Below are positions 38,034 to 47,022 of a DNA stretch of 64,000 bases, piece after piece. Source of the DNA: Calditrichia bacterium (GTDB lineage: Bacteria > Calditrichota > Calditrichia > RBG-13-44-9 > J075); the NCBI GenBank assembly GCA_028284445.1, contig JANQRS010000050.1:62001-126000 (forward strand). Reading direction: 5' to 3'. Position 1 is the first letter of the stretch. Each line of letters begins with the position of its first letter. The notes beneath the pieces were generated by a model. That model was given only the letters and a program-made list of their open reading frames with translations. It had not been told where the DNA came from and searched no databases. The position numbers were made by a program, and so were the translations under genes.

Positions 38034-39323
38034 ATGGCTTTAACGCCTCAAGAAGAAAAGCAGCTACGTGAGAAGATTCGTAAGGAATTGGAAGAGCGTG
38101 AGCAGCGTCTGTTAAGTGCCCGCAGCAAAAAAGAAGATACCCGCCGCGAGAGGTTGGAAACCCGGATTCGTAATCAAATAAAAGAAGAAGAGGAAGTAGA
38201 ATACTTTACCTCGAAAGGGTATGTCAAGCATAAGAACCGCTATGGCGAAGTTGAATGGCTCCCGCCTGAGGAAGCTGAGCAACGCAAGAATCGCCGTCGC
38301 AGCAGCGGAAAAAGCGCCTCTCGTCAACGAAGCCGCAAATTCCGTATTGCCAGACAATGGCTGGTTAATGTTGGCATCGTGGCCGTTGCATTAGGTGTGT
38401 TCATGTACCTGCTTCAATACCGCCCGGCCAGCGCGGCAAAAATGGGCGCCATTACCGTTACAACTGATGTCCCCGGGGCTCAGGTATACTTCAACGGCAC
38501 AGAGAAGCAGCTGTTTACACCGACGACATTAAAAGACCTGCCTGCCGGAAAGAACTATTTCCTGTCCGTTTACAAGGACGGCTTCACAACCTGGCCGCCG
38601 ATGCAACGCATTACCGTGAACGCCAACGAAACCTCTTCGGTTGAATTTAACCTGAAAAATTCTTCCAGCATGGGCAAGGTATTGGTCGAGTCGAATGTAG
38701 AGGATTACCAACTCTTTGTCGATGGCCTTCCTTACCGAAAAACGGCAGATTTAATCGAGATACCTACCGGCTACCACATTATCAGCGTGGTGAAGCCCGG
38801 TTATGCGGCCAGCCCGGCCTATCATCGGGTTGTCATCAATGGCGACGGCGTTCAGCGTTTGGCATATGAATTCTCTTCCCTGGATGATCATGGAATGATC
38901 GAAGTGAGCAGTAACCAATCATCTGCTTATATCTACATCGATGAAAAAATGGTCGGACTCAAAGCAAATTCTCCGGCATTCCCGGTGAAGCCCGGTATCT
39001 ACGAAGTTCGCCTGCGTCAAAATGGATACAGTTCACATCCCCCTTCGGAAATGGTGAATATCAAGCCTGGTGAAAAAGTCAGCCTGTCATTTCACATGTT
39101 GCCCGCCGAAATGGATACCGTCCAGATCGTCAGCGCTGAGCCCGGGGCTAGTATCATGGTCAACGGACAATGGGTACCATATGTGACCCCCGTAAACGAT
39201 TTTCTGCTCTCCAAGGGAGATCACTACATCAACCTTATGCGCGACGGAGAGGTAATGAAGGAAGCTGATGTTTACGTCGACGTGGCTGTGAGTGAAGACA
39301 ATCTCATCTGGCTGGATTGGTGA
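38034..39323 (+). CDS. PEGA-repeat membrane protein
   Basis: A 429-residue protein. Residues 1-100 are highly charged and helical (EEKQLREKIRKELEEREQR) and include a KHKNRYGEVEWLPPEE motif; a TM helix (LVNVGIVAVALGVFMYLL, about 109-127) follows. The rest is four or more PEGA-type beta domains (GAITVTTDVPGAQVYFNGTE, GKVLVESNVEDYQLFVDGLP, IEVSSNQSSAYIYIDEK, VQIVSAEPGASIMVNGQW). The topology is probably N-terminus in the cytoplasm and PEGA domains outside. Function unknown; PEGA domains are common in surface or envelope-linked proteins. GAGGGAG precedes the ATG. Confidence 0.85.
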   Translation: MALTPQEEKQLREKIRKELEEREQRLLSARSKKEDTRRERLETRIRNQIKEEEEVEYFTSKGYVKHKNRYGEVEWLPPEEAEQRKNRRRSSGKSASRQRSRKFRIARQWLVNVGIVAVALGVFMYLLQYRPASAAKMGAITVTTDVPGAQVYFNGTEKQLFTPTTLKDLPAGKNYFLSVYKDGFTTWPPMQRITVNANETSSVEFNLKNSSSMGKVLVESNVEDYQLFVDGLPYRKTADLIEIPTGYHIISVVKPGYAASPAYHRVVINGDGVQRLAYEFSSLDDHGMIEVSSNQSSAYIYIDEKMVGLKANSPAFPVKPGIYEVRLRQNGYSSHPPSEMVNIKPGEKVSLSFHMLPAEMDTVQIVSAEPGASIMVNGQWVPYVTPVNDFLLSKGDHYINLMRDGEVMKEADVYVDVAVSEDNLIWLDW

Positions 39324-39468
39324 TCTCATTTTTTTGCGCCTTTCAATTAAATTTTGCCTTTCCTACATTTTCCCGTAACTCAATGTTGCCGAATTGATCC
39401 ACGATTGATTCGGCTTCTTAACGGTCAATAGCCGTGATTGCGGCCATGTTTCGGGATACAATGCCTCT

Positions 39469-41100
39469 ATGCAACTCCATGCTTTCGATTTACCTGCTGC
39501 CAATCCTCTTTTTAATGATTACTTAAAAAATGCGGAAGCGATTCGCTCCTTTTATGCTACTCATCCGGCGGACGGTTACAGCGCAGCGATTACTGCTCGC
39601 AGCGCCTTCTCAGTTGACCGGGAGGCGCTTGTTTCGATTCTCCAGCGTCAGAATGAAGGCTGGGGTGCTTCGGAAAAAACCTTCGCTAATATCGCTAAAT
39701 TGAGCGATTCGAAAACCCTGGCCGTTGTTACCGGACAGCAGGTAGGCATCTTGGGCGGACCACTTTATACCTTTTTTAAGACCATTACGACCATTAAGCT
39801 GGCACGACAGCTAAATTCGGCGCACCCGGAGCATCAATTTGTGCCGATTTTTTGGCTGGAGGTAAATGATAATGATTTTGAAGAAATCAGTCACATGCAT
39901 TACCTCACCAAACAGGATGATTGGCGCACGCTGACAGTTTCTGAGGATTCCGCTGATAGTGAACGTGCGGTGGCCGCACGCAAACTGGATGGCACGATTG
40001 CCGGTTGGCGGAAGCACTTTGAGGAAGATACCTTTGAAACGGAATTCCGTGAGGCAGCGCTGCAGCTGTTTCTGGAGCAATATAGCGATGGCCGCAGCTA
40101 TGTCGATGCCTTTGCCCGCCTGCTTTTGGCATTCTTCGGAGAGGATGGCTTGATTCTGGTAAATCCGGTTGATAAAGGTGTCTGTAGAACGGTTCATCAT
40201 CTTTTCAGCCGGGTCATTGACAGCGAAGATGCACCGTTGAAGGTGCTGCGTGAACAAAGCAGTCGCCTGGAGGCGAGTGGCTATCCGACCCAAATTCATC
40301 TGCGTGACAATCAGACGTTGTTGTTTTTCAATGACAAAAGCATGAAACGCAGTCGTATCGACAGGCTGAACGATGGCTCTCTTGTGGTGAAAGATAGCGC
40401 CGGCAGTCACCCGATTTCCCGCGAATCCCTGATGCAGAGCTGTAACGAGCAGCCACACTACATGTCACCCAATGTCGCCCTCCGTCCCTTGATGCAGGAT
40501 ACTTTGTTGCCGACGGTTGCTTATGTTGGCGGTCCTGCAGAAGTTGCTTACTTCGCCCAGATTTCTGCCCTTTATGAATATTTTGATATGCCGATGCCGG
40601 TCATTGTGCCGCGTCATCGCCTGACAATTACGGAGTCGAAAATTCAGCGGCTCATGAAGAAAAACGATTTGCAATATCAAGAAGTGTTGTCGGGAAGCAA
40701 GGACTTTGTCAGCGATGTGATTCGTCGCGGTCCGAATCAGCAGGTGTTTGATCAGACCGCCGCAGTGCGGGAAGAGATGCTGGCGTCGCTGGATCGGCTT
40801 GGCGAACAACTGGCAACTGTAGATCCGGCGCTATCCGGCGGTCACGAAAAGACCCGCAACAATATCATGAATGCGTTCGAGAAGCTCAGCCAGCGAATTA
40901 CCCGCTCCCTGGAAGAGAAGAATGAGACGCAGGTGCGCCAGCTACAAAGAATATTGACCCATCTGCTGCCCGATGGCGGCTACCAGGAGCGCCGTTTGAA
41001 TTTACTTTACTTCGTCATCAAATATGGGCCGGACTTCCTGAGGCAGATCGAAGACGTCTTGCCTGATGATAGCACGCCTCACTATGTGATTGAGGTATAG
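39469..41100 (+). CDS. bshC: Bacillithiol biosynthesis cysteine-adding enzyme BshC
   Basis: A 543-residue protein of the BshC family, which is assigned the addition of Cys to GlcN-malate in the last step of bacillithiol synthesis. The conserved core LAVVTGQQVGILGGPLYTFF followed by KTITTIKLA, then VPIFWLEVNDNDFEEI, is characteristic. A coiled-coil insertion (ENMNAFEKLSQRITRSLEE region, about residues 445-500) is normal. Bacillithiol is the main low-molecular-weight thiol in Bacillota and many FCB bacteria. The gene is alone, and converges with the ABC permease across a 250-bp repeat element. Confidence 0.95.
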   Translation: MQLHAFDLPAANPLFNDYLKNAEAIRSFYATHPADGYSAAITARSAFSVDREALVSILQRQNEGWGASEKTFANIAKLSDSKTLAVVTGQQVGILGGPLYTFFKTITTIKLARQLNSAHPEHQFVPIFWLEVNDNDFEEISHMHYLTKQDDWRTLTVSEDSADSERAVAARKLDGTIAGWRKHFEEDTFETEFREAALQLFLEQYSDGRSYVDAFARLLLAFFGEDGLILVNPVDKGVCRTVHHLFSRVIDSEDAPLKVLREQSSRLEASGYPTQIHLRDNQTLLFFNDKSMKRSRIDRLNDGSLVVKDSAGSHPISRESLMQSCNEQPHYMSPNVALRPLMQDTLLPTVAYVGGPAEVAYFAQISALYEYFDMPMPVIVPRHRLTITESKIQRLMKKNDLQYQEVLSGSKDFVSDVIRRGPNQQVFDQTAAVREEMLASLDRLGEQLATVDPALSGGHEKTRNNIMNAFEKLSQRITRSLEEKNETQVRQLQRILTHLLPDGGYQERRLNLLYFVIKYGPDFLRQIEDVLPDDSTPHYVIEV

Positions 41101-41350
41101 GGCCTTACGGCCCGTCAGCTGGCTTCGCCAGCGTCAGAACCTGCGGTTCGCCAGGCTTGCCGTTAATTGGCGGCACTCACGTCAGGCCAAACCTGGCCGT
41201 CAGCTTGTTGCACTCGCGTAAGAGCAGACATCCCCCTGCTTCCCCCTTCGAAGGGGGATACAGGGGGATGTGTATTTACGTCGATTCAACGCCTGACGTA
41301 AATGTAGCGAGTTGAAGTTGGTGAAGCCAACTGACGGCCCGTAGGGCCTT
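41100..41350. repeat. Intergenic element of about 250 bp with 34-bp imperfect terminal inverted repeats
   Basis: The left end (41100-41131: GGGCCTTACGGCCCGTCAG then CTGGCTTCGCCA) is the imperfect inverse of the right end (TTGGTGAAGCCAACTGACGG then CCCGTAGGGCCTTA, 41318-41351). Inside are CAGGCCAAACCTGGCC-type palindromes and copy 5 of the CCCCCT palindrome (ACATCCCCCTG 41228-41238 with CAGGGGGATGT 41261-41271, around the 18-bp palindrome 41241-41258). It lies between the convergent bshC and ABC permease genes and overlaps both ends. It resembles a miniature element but has no gene. Confidence 0.65.
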
Positions 41351-42608
41351 ACCGATACCTCAGCCACTTGATCATTTCCGGAACCGTTGGACGCTTGCCA
41401 TACATCAATACGCCCACCCGGTAAATCTTTGCGCAGAGCCAGATGAAGAATATGATGGCAGCGACGTTGACGACCAGCGAGAGAACTATCTCAATCATCG
41501 GCGGATCAACCAATGCCATTCTAACAAACATCACCATCGGGGCAAAGAAGGGTAGAATAGATAAGATTGTGGAAATTGTGCCATCCGGATTCTGCATGCC
41601 CAAGGTAAGGCTCAGCAGAAAAGGAATGATGATCAGAAAGGTAACCGGCGTTGATAAGCCCTGGGCATCTTCCTGTGTATTGCTCATGGCGCCCGCTGCG
41701 GCGTAAAGCGAGGAATACTGGAAAAAGCCAATCATATAGAAGAGGATGAAATACAAGAAAACAATAGGCTCAACGGAAATATTGTTCAGCAGCGAGGGCG
41801 CTGTGCTGCCGGCAATAAAGAAGCCCAATCCACCGACAACCATCCAAACGAGGTACTGGGCAAGGCCCAGGCTGCCAACGCCAAAAATTTTGCCCATCAT
41901 CAACTGGAAGGAATTACTCGACGAGAGCAAGACTTCAATAATGCGCGAGGTTTTCTCTTCCAATACTCCACGCATCACTGAATTCCCATACAGAATAGAG
42001 GACATATAGAGGAAGAAGAGGAATACCACCGCCATAATCATCTGCTGATCAAAAGCGTCTTCACTTTGTTCGCCGCCACCGACTTTCAGGGTGTTGATGT
42101 CAACATTTGCTGTGAGTTTCTCAACGTTGTCCGGATCGAGTCCGGCATCTTGTAAGCGAATTTTATTGATGGCTTCCTGGAAGCGGCCTTCCATTTTGCC
42201 CAGCACCGACAGCCCGCCAACAGAAGTCGCCAGAAAATCAATCTTGCCGTTGCTTAAGACGTTTTCCGGTATAACCAGGATGGCGTCCATCGCATCTTCT
42301 TCCAATGCCGTTTCCAGGCGCTGACGATCACTTGCAAAGGTTGCCGGACTGATCTCAGTCAGTTGAAATTCCGGGCTGCCATCACTCAGCGTGTCATTAA
42401 ATAGCGTGTTCATCTGGGAGGCAAGCGTGCCGGATTGATCAACGAAATGGAAGTGATTGGTTCGTTCCTGATCAATGTCGCCTAATAGGGCCGGGAAGAA
42501 GATCAGTCCCAGCATAATAAAAGGGCTCAGCAGTGTACCGATCAGAAAGCCCTTGGTGAAAAACTTGGTCATAAATTCGCGTTTGATAATCGTGAGTATC
42601 TTGTTCAT
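41349..42608 (-). CDS. ABC transporter permease, NatB-like
   Basis: A 419-residue ABC-2 type permease. One N-terminal TM helix (GFLIGTLLSPFIMLGLIFFP) is followed by a large extracytoplasmic domain of about 150 residues and then five or six TM helices, the NatB/YhaP layout. NatAB systems export Na+ or other small molecules, but the substrate here is not known. It overlaps the ATPase gene by one base (TAATG), so the two subunits are coupled. Its stop codon lies inside the terminal inverted repeat of the 41.1 kb element. Confidence 0.88.
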   Translation of the reverse strand: MNKILTIIKREFMTKFFTKGFLIGTLLSPFIMLGLIFFPALLGDIDQERTNHFHFVDQSGTLASQMNTLFNDTLSDGSPEFQLTEISPATFASDRQRLETALEEDAMDAILVIPENVLSNGKIDFLATSVGGLSVLGKMEGRFQEAINKIRLQDAGLDPDNVEKLTANVDINTLKVGGGEQSEDAFDQQMIMAVVFLFFLYMSSILYGNSVMRGVLEEKTSRIIEVLLSSSNSFQLMMGKIFGVGSLGLAQYLVWMVVGGLGFFIAGSTAPSLLNNISVEPIVFLYFILFYMIGFFQYSSLYAAAGAMSNTQEDAQGLSTPVTFLIIIPFLLSLTLGMQNPDGTISTILSILPFFAPMVMFVRMALVDPPMIEIVLSLVVNVAAIIFFIWLCAKIYRVGVLMYGKRPTVPEMIKWLRYR

Positions 42609-43507
42609 TATTTCTTCTCCACAATGTCGATGAAAATTTGGTTCAACGAGGCTTCCGTCGCTTCAAAGCGGCGCACATCAAGGTCAGCTGAGGCCAGTTC
42701 CTTGAATAGTTCGCCGGGAGAGCGATCGTCGTGGAGTTGAACGTCGATATAGTTGCCGTAATCATCGCTGGTTTTCACCATTGGCAGCGACTTAATGAAG
42801 TCGCCATTACCGGAGTATTCAACGATAACGTTGTTCAGGCTGTGGTCCTTTTTGACCTTTTTAATATCACCTTGTAATACGATCTGCCCGTTGCTTATCA
42901 GACAAATTTCATCGCAAAGCTTTTCAGCCTGGTCCATTAGGTGGGTTGAGAGGATAATGGTGGTGCCCGAGGCTTTTAGTTCCAGCAGGATATCCTTCAG
43001 GAATTTGGCGTTGACCGGATCAAGGCCTGAGAAGGGCTCATCCATGATAATCAGTTTTGGTTCGTGCATGATCGTGCTGATAAACTGGATTTTCTGCTGC
43101 AACCCCTTGGATAGCTCCGATACCTTGCGCTTGGCGCGGTCCAGCATACCGAAACGATCCATCCAGCGCAGGCCTATCGTTTTTGCATCTTTCGGCGACA
43201 TGCCTTTCATCTCGCCAAGAAACTGCAGGTGATCCATCAGCTTCATCTTCGGATACAGTCCGCGTTCTTCCGGCAGGTAGCCAACCTGATTCTTGTGGAG
43301 CTCGTTAAATTTCTCGCCAAAGAGATATATATTGCCACTATCAGGCACAATAATATTCATGATCATGCGCATGGTCGTCGTCTTACCTGCGCCGTTCGGT
43401 CCCAATAAACCGAACAATTTTCCTTCCTGGAGCTCGAACGATACTGATTTCACCGCCTGGAAATCATCGTATGTCTTGGAGATATTTTCAACAACTAGTG
43501 CATTCAT
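42608..43507 (-). CDS. ABC transporter ATP-binding protein, NatA-like
   Basis: A 299-residue ATPase subunit. Walker A is GLLGPNGAGKTTTMR, the Q-loop is in VGYLPEERGLYPKM, the signature is LSKGLQQKIQ and Walker B is LIIMDEPFSGLD, with the switch His in LSTHLM. The variant signature LSKG is common in NatA/YhaQ proteins. A C-terminal domain of about 80 residues follows, as in NatA. The 279-bp upstream region, divergent from nfeD, should contain its promoter; I see no gene there. Confidence 0.92.
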   Translation of the reverse strand: MNALVVENISKTYDDFQAVKSVSFELQEGKLFGLLGPNGAGKTTTMRMIMNIIVPDSGNIYLFGEKFNELHKNQVGYLPEERGLYPKMKLMDHLQFLGEMKGMSPKDAKTIGLRWMDRFGMLDRAKRKVSELSKGLQQKIQFISTIMHEPKLIIMDEPFSGLDPVNAKFLKDILLELKASGTTIILSTHLMDQAEKLCDEICLISNGQIVLQGDIKKVKKDHSLNNVIVEYSGNGDFIKSLPMVKTSDDYGNYIDVQLHDDRSPGELFKELASADLDVRRFEATEASLNQIFIDIVEKK

Positions 43508-43786
43508 CGATACTCCGTTTCCTTATGTTTGGTTCGAATCACTCCTCACTGTCTCTATTTGCTCTCAAATACCTCCGTTACTCCGATTCGCTAACTACTT
43601 ACCAAAAAAAAACGGAATTTTGAAATACTGATAGACTTTCTTCAGAAAATACTTGTGACCCGGCCGGATCTGTTAGGTCATAAATCTCGTAATAGAGCAG
43701 GAAACACGGATTTTCATAATTCGGAATTCTTTTGGTAATACCCTGTAAAATGGATATATTTTTGTGTGTGAAGAGGAGTAAATACG

Positions 43787-45106
43787 ATGATGAAAAATCT
43801 ATTATTAACAATAGTTTGTGGCATGTTCATGCTGTCAGGCAGCCTGAGTGCCCAGGTCTATCGTGTTGATATATCCGACATGATCGACGGTGGCCTGGCA
43901 CTTTATGTGAAACGAGTGATCGAAGAGGCCGAGGCAAATAACGCCCGTGCGCTGCTGGTTGAAGTCAACACTTTCGGCGGTGAACTGCAGGCAGCAACGG
44001 AAATTCGTGATCAGTTGCTCGCCACTGAAATTCCAACCTATGCCTTTATTAACCAGCGGGCTATTTCGGCCGGCGCCCTTATAACCCTGGCTTGCGACAC
44101 CATTGGGATTACACCTGCCAGCACGATTGGGGCTGCCACGGCCGTTGATATGCAGGGCGTAAAGGCTTCGGAAAAAATCATTTCATATACCCGCTCAGAA
44201 ATGCGCTCGACTGCAGAGGCAACCGGTCGCAATCCGAAAATTGCTGAGGCAATGGTCGATGAAGAGCTGGAAATTGAAGGCCTTTCTGAAAAAGGTAAAC
44301 TGGTAACGCTCACCGGCACAGAGGCTATCGAGTGGAAAATGGCGGATGTTGAGGCATCCAGTGTGCGCAAGTTTATGGATAAAGTCGGGCTCGGTGATGA
44401 GGAAATCGTTAACGTGGAACCAAACTGGGCAGAACGCCTGGTGCGAATATTGACACATCCTGAAATCAGCGTTGCCCTGATGATGCTGGGTCTTGGCGGG
44501 CTCTTTTTTGAGGTGAAGTCCCCTGGTTGGGGCGTACCCGGTACCGTCGGTATGGTTTGCCTGGGACTCTTCTTCGGCAGTCACTACCTGGTGAACCTGG
44601 CGAACTCCTGGGAAATCATCCTCTTTTTCCTCGGCGCCTTTCTGTTGATACTCGAGATATTCATTATACCGGGCTTTGGTATTCCCGGCATACTAGGCGT
44701 GCTGCTAATGGTTGGCAGCCTCTACTTTAGCCTGATTGGTTCGCTGGATTTCGTAACCGGCGCCCAACTGGATAGCGCAACCCGCCGCGTTGCCCTGGTC
44801 TTGTTGCTGACCGTCGTAGCCTCGGTCTTGTTCTTCAAATACGGACCGAAAACCAAGGTTTGGAGCCGTATTGCCCTGGCTGATGAACAGAAAGCGGATG
44901 AGGGCTACGTCGCCACGCCAGACTATACTGAGTTTATTGGAAAGACCGGCGTTGCCAGTTCTCCGCTGCGGCCGGCCGGTACCGGCATGTTTGATGGTAA
45001 ACGTCTGGACGTCGTATCAGAGGGTGGCTTCATTAACGAAGATAGCCCCATCGAAATTATCGGTGTGGAAGGTTATCGCTTGATCGTGCGCGCGAAAGAA
45101 GCGTAA
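43787..45106 (+). CDS. nfeD: NfeD family membrane-bound serine protease
   Basis: A 439-residue NfeD (long form). After a signal peptide, a ClpP-like protease domain (YRVDISDMIDGGLALYVKR, LLVEVNTFGGELQAA) has its likely Ser nucleophile in INQRAISAGALITLACD and the paired Lys in the VKASEKIISYTRSEMR region. Four or five TM helices (about residues 230-350) and a C-terminal OB-fold NfeD domain (IGKTGVASSPLRPAGTGMFDG) follow. Long NfeD proteins work with stomatin/flotillin-like partners in membrane microdomains, and floA is the next gene. GAGGAG precedes the ATG. Confidence 0.93.
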   Translation: MMKNLLLTIVCGMFMLSGSLSAQVYRVDISDMIDGGLALYVKRVIEEAEANNARALLVEVNTFGGELQAATEIRDQLLATEIPTYAFINQRAISAGALITLACDTIGITPASTIGAATAVDMQGVKASEKIISYTRSEMRSTAEATGRNPKIAEAMVDEELEIEGLSEKGKLVTLTGTEAIEWKMADVEASSVRKFMDKVGLGDEEIVNVEPNWAERLVRILTHPEISVALMMLGLGGLFFEVKSPGWGVPGTVGMVCLGLFFGSHYLVNLANSWEIILFFLGAFLLILEIFIIPGFGIPGILGVLLMVGSLYFSLIGSLDFVTGAQLDSATRRVALVLLLTVVASVLFFKYGPKTKVWSRIALADEQKADEGYVATPDYTEFIGKTGVASSPLRPAGTGMFDGKRLDVVSEGGFINEDSPIEIIGVEGYRLIVRAKEA

Positions 45107-45147
45107 GAGAAGGGAATAAATTCCAACCAGGGAAAGAGAAACAAGAA

Positions 45148-45203
45148 AAATTCCAACAGGAAAAATCCCAAAACCTGTTTTGGGATTTTTCCTGTTGGAA
45201 TTT
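45148..45203. repeat. 27-bp perfect hairpin of the TTCCAAC family between nfeD and floA
   Basis: The arm 45148-45174 begins AAATTCCAACAGG and pairs without mismatch with 45177-45203, with a 2-base loop. A related half (AATTCCAACCAGGGAAA) is just upstream at 45119. No T-run follows, so it is not a classical terminator; it may tune floA expression relative to nfeD or protect RNA ends. The same sequence recurs at 46845. Confidence 0.75.
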
Positions 45204-45259
45204 GATATTGATGTTAACATTCTTTGCAATAATAAAACGATAACTGTCTTGGAGGAAGT

Positions 45260-46246
45260 ATGGAAGTTCTAGGGGTATTCGGATTAATTGGTCTCGTATT
45301 CCTGATCATTGTGTTCCTGTATTTTGTGCCGGTCCAGCTGTGGATTACCGCCATTGCTTCTCGCGTAAAGGTTAGCCTGGCCAGCTTGATCGGGATGCGT
45401 TTGCGTAAAATTTCACCCTCCCTTATTGTAAATGGTTTGATAAATGCCCAGAAGGCTGGTCTTACGATTACCACAGACCAGTTGGAAACCCACTTTCTGG
45501 CAGGTGGTAATGTGACGCGCGTTGTTAACGCGATGATTGCTGCTGATAAGGCTGGTATTCCGCTGAGCTTTCAGATGGCTACCGCCATTGACCTTGCCGG
45601 TCGAAATGTGCTTGACGCGGTCCAAACCAGCGTAAATCCCAAGGTGATTGATTGCCCGGCTACTGGAAAAATTTCTGCTGTTGCCCGGGACGGTATTCAG
45701 TTGCATGCCCGCGCCCGCGTAACGGTGCGCGCCAATATCGAACGCCTGGTCGGTGGGGCGACCGAAGATACCATTATTGCCCGTGTTGGTGAAGGAATTG
45801 TATCGGCAATTGGTTCTGCTGGTGACTATGCCACCGTGCTGGAAAATCCGGACAATATTTCCAAAACTGTATTGGGACGCGGTCTGGATGCCGGTACCGC
45901 CTTCGAAATTCTCTCTATTGATATTGCCGATGTCGACGTTGGTAAAAACATCGGTGCGCATTTGCAGGGTGATCAGGCGGAGGCTGACCTCAAAGTTGCT
46001 CAGGCGAAGGCCGAAACCCGTCGTGCAATGGCGGTTGCTGAAGAGCAGGAGATGAAAGCGCGGGTTCAGGAGATGCGCGCGAAAGTTGTTGAGGCTGAAT
46101 CCGAAGTACCAATTGCGATTGCCAAAGCGTTTATTGAAGGCAATCTTGGTGTGTTTGATTACTACAATTTGCGCAATATACAGTCTGATACCGATATGCG
46201 CGACAGCATTGCCGGCCCCAAGGATGACGGTCCTGACAAACAATAG
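45260..46246 (+). CDS. floA: Flotillin-like protein FloA
   Basis: A 328-residue FloA, the organiser of functional membrane microdomains. The N-terminal membrane segment (FGLIGLVFLIIVFLYFVPVQ) is followed by the family's conserved ISPSLIVNGLINAQKAGL, GGNVTRVVNAMIAADKAGI, then the SPFH-like domain and a helical C-terminal (QAEADLKVAQAKAETRRAMA). Length is normal. The ATG is preceded by GGAGG, and the gene follows nfeD by 153 bp with a large hairpin between them. Confidence 0.95.
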   Translation: MEVLGVFGLIGLVFLIIVFLYFVPVQLWITAIASRVKVSLASLIGMRLRKISPSLIVNGLINAQKAGLTITTDQLETHFLAGGNVTRVVNAMIAADKAGIPLSFQMATAIDLAGRNVLDAVQTSVNPKVIDCPATGKISAVARDGIQLHARARVTVRANIERLVGGATEDTIIARVGEGIVSAIGSAGDYATVLENPDNISKTVLGRGLDAGTAFEILSIDIADVDVGKNIGAHLQGDQAEADLKVAQAKAETRRAMAVAEEQEMKARVQEMRAKVVEAESEVPIAIAKAFIEGNLGVFDYYNLRNIQSDTDMRDSIAGPKDDGPDKQ

Positions 46247-46254
46247 GAATCGCT

Positions 46255-46830
46255 ATGGAACAGCTAATAATTTTTATCATCTTTTATATCGTCTACGGGA
46301 TTTTTCAGGCGATTAACAAGGGGAAGAAGAAAAATGTCCCCCAGCGGCGTCCTCGACCTCAACAACCGGGACCGCCACCAAATCAGCCGCGCTCCCGGCC
46401 GGGGCGGGATCTCAACCCGCCGCCATTGAACCAGCCTTCTGCGCCGTCGCAGCAGGTTGAGCCGGAACCGCCTGAGGTTGAGTTACCACCATTTCTTCGC
46501 GAAATGCTGGGCATGGACGATCCGCCGGCACGCCCGGCGCCACCGCCAGAGCCGATTGAGGATGATGGTGTCTATACGGATGAAGAGCACGAGGCTGGAT
46601 TCGAACATGCGGAATTCGAGGAAATTGATGACGCCTATGACCTACCTGGTCGGGATCCAATGCCTGTCGTGCCTGAAACAGAGTCAAAAAAGCCCGGCCA
46701 ATCGGCATTGAAGAAGTTGTTGCGTGACCCAAACAACGTGCGTAATGCTATTCTGCTGAAGGAAATTCTTGATAAGCCCATTAGCAAACGTAGTGGAAGG
46801 TTCCCGTATGATGTTGGGAGATCGGATTAA
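46255..46830 (+). CDS. Proline-rich membrane-anchored hypothetical protein downstream of floA
   Basis: A 191-residue protein with one N-terminal TM helix (QLIIFIIFYIVYGIFQAI), then a basic stretch, a long Pro-rich disordered segment (RPRPQQPGPPPNQP, PPARPAPPPEPIEDD), an acidic segment and a C-terminal helical end (KKLLRDPNNVRNAILLKEIL). No family is recognised. The start is 8 bp after the floA stop, so it is very likely a microdomain-associated protein, which is inference from context. The final KEILxKP motif is a plausible conserved handle. Confidence 0.78.
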   Translation: MEQLIIFIIFYIVYGIFQAINKGKKKNVPQRRPRPQQPGPPPNQPRSRPGRDLNPPPLNQPSAPSQQVEPEPPEVELPPFLREMLGMDDPPARPAPPPEPIEDDGVYTDEEHEAGFEHAEFEEIDDAYDLPGRDPMPVVPETESKKPGQSALKKLLRDPNNVRNAILLKEILDKPISKRSGRFPYDVGRSD

Positions 46831-46844
46831 GAGAGTAACACAAA

Positions 46845-47010
46845 AAATTCCAACAGGAAAAATGCCAAAAAGAAAAGTGTAAATCTCAAATTCCAACAAA
46901 CCAAATTCCAAAAGAATAGAATTTCAAATTCCAGGGGACCATAGCAAAAGGGTTCTCTGGAATTTGCTTTTTGGGTCTTTGGAATTTTTTTCGTTTTCTT
47001 GTTGGAATTT
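46845..47010. repeat. TTCCAAC-family nested palindromes between convergent genes
   Basis: AAATTCCAAC (46845-46854) pairs with GTTGGAATTT (47001-47010), and inside it CAAATTCCAG (46925-46934) pairs with CTGGAATTTG (46957-46966), continued by GGGACC/GGTTCT with wobble. Several more AATTCCAA units lie between. It sits between the convergent Pro-rich gene and the PP2C gene and may form one large terminator structure. Confidence 0.65.
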
Positions 47011-47022
47011 GCTCTGCGGGAC

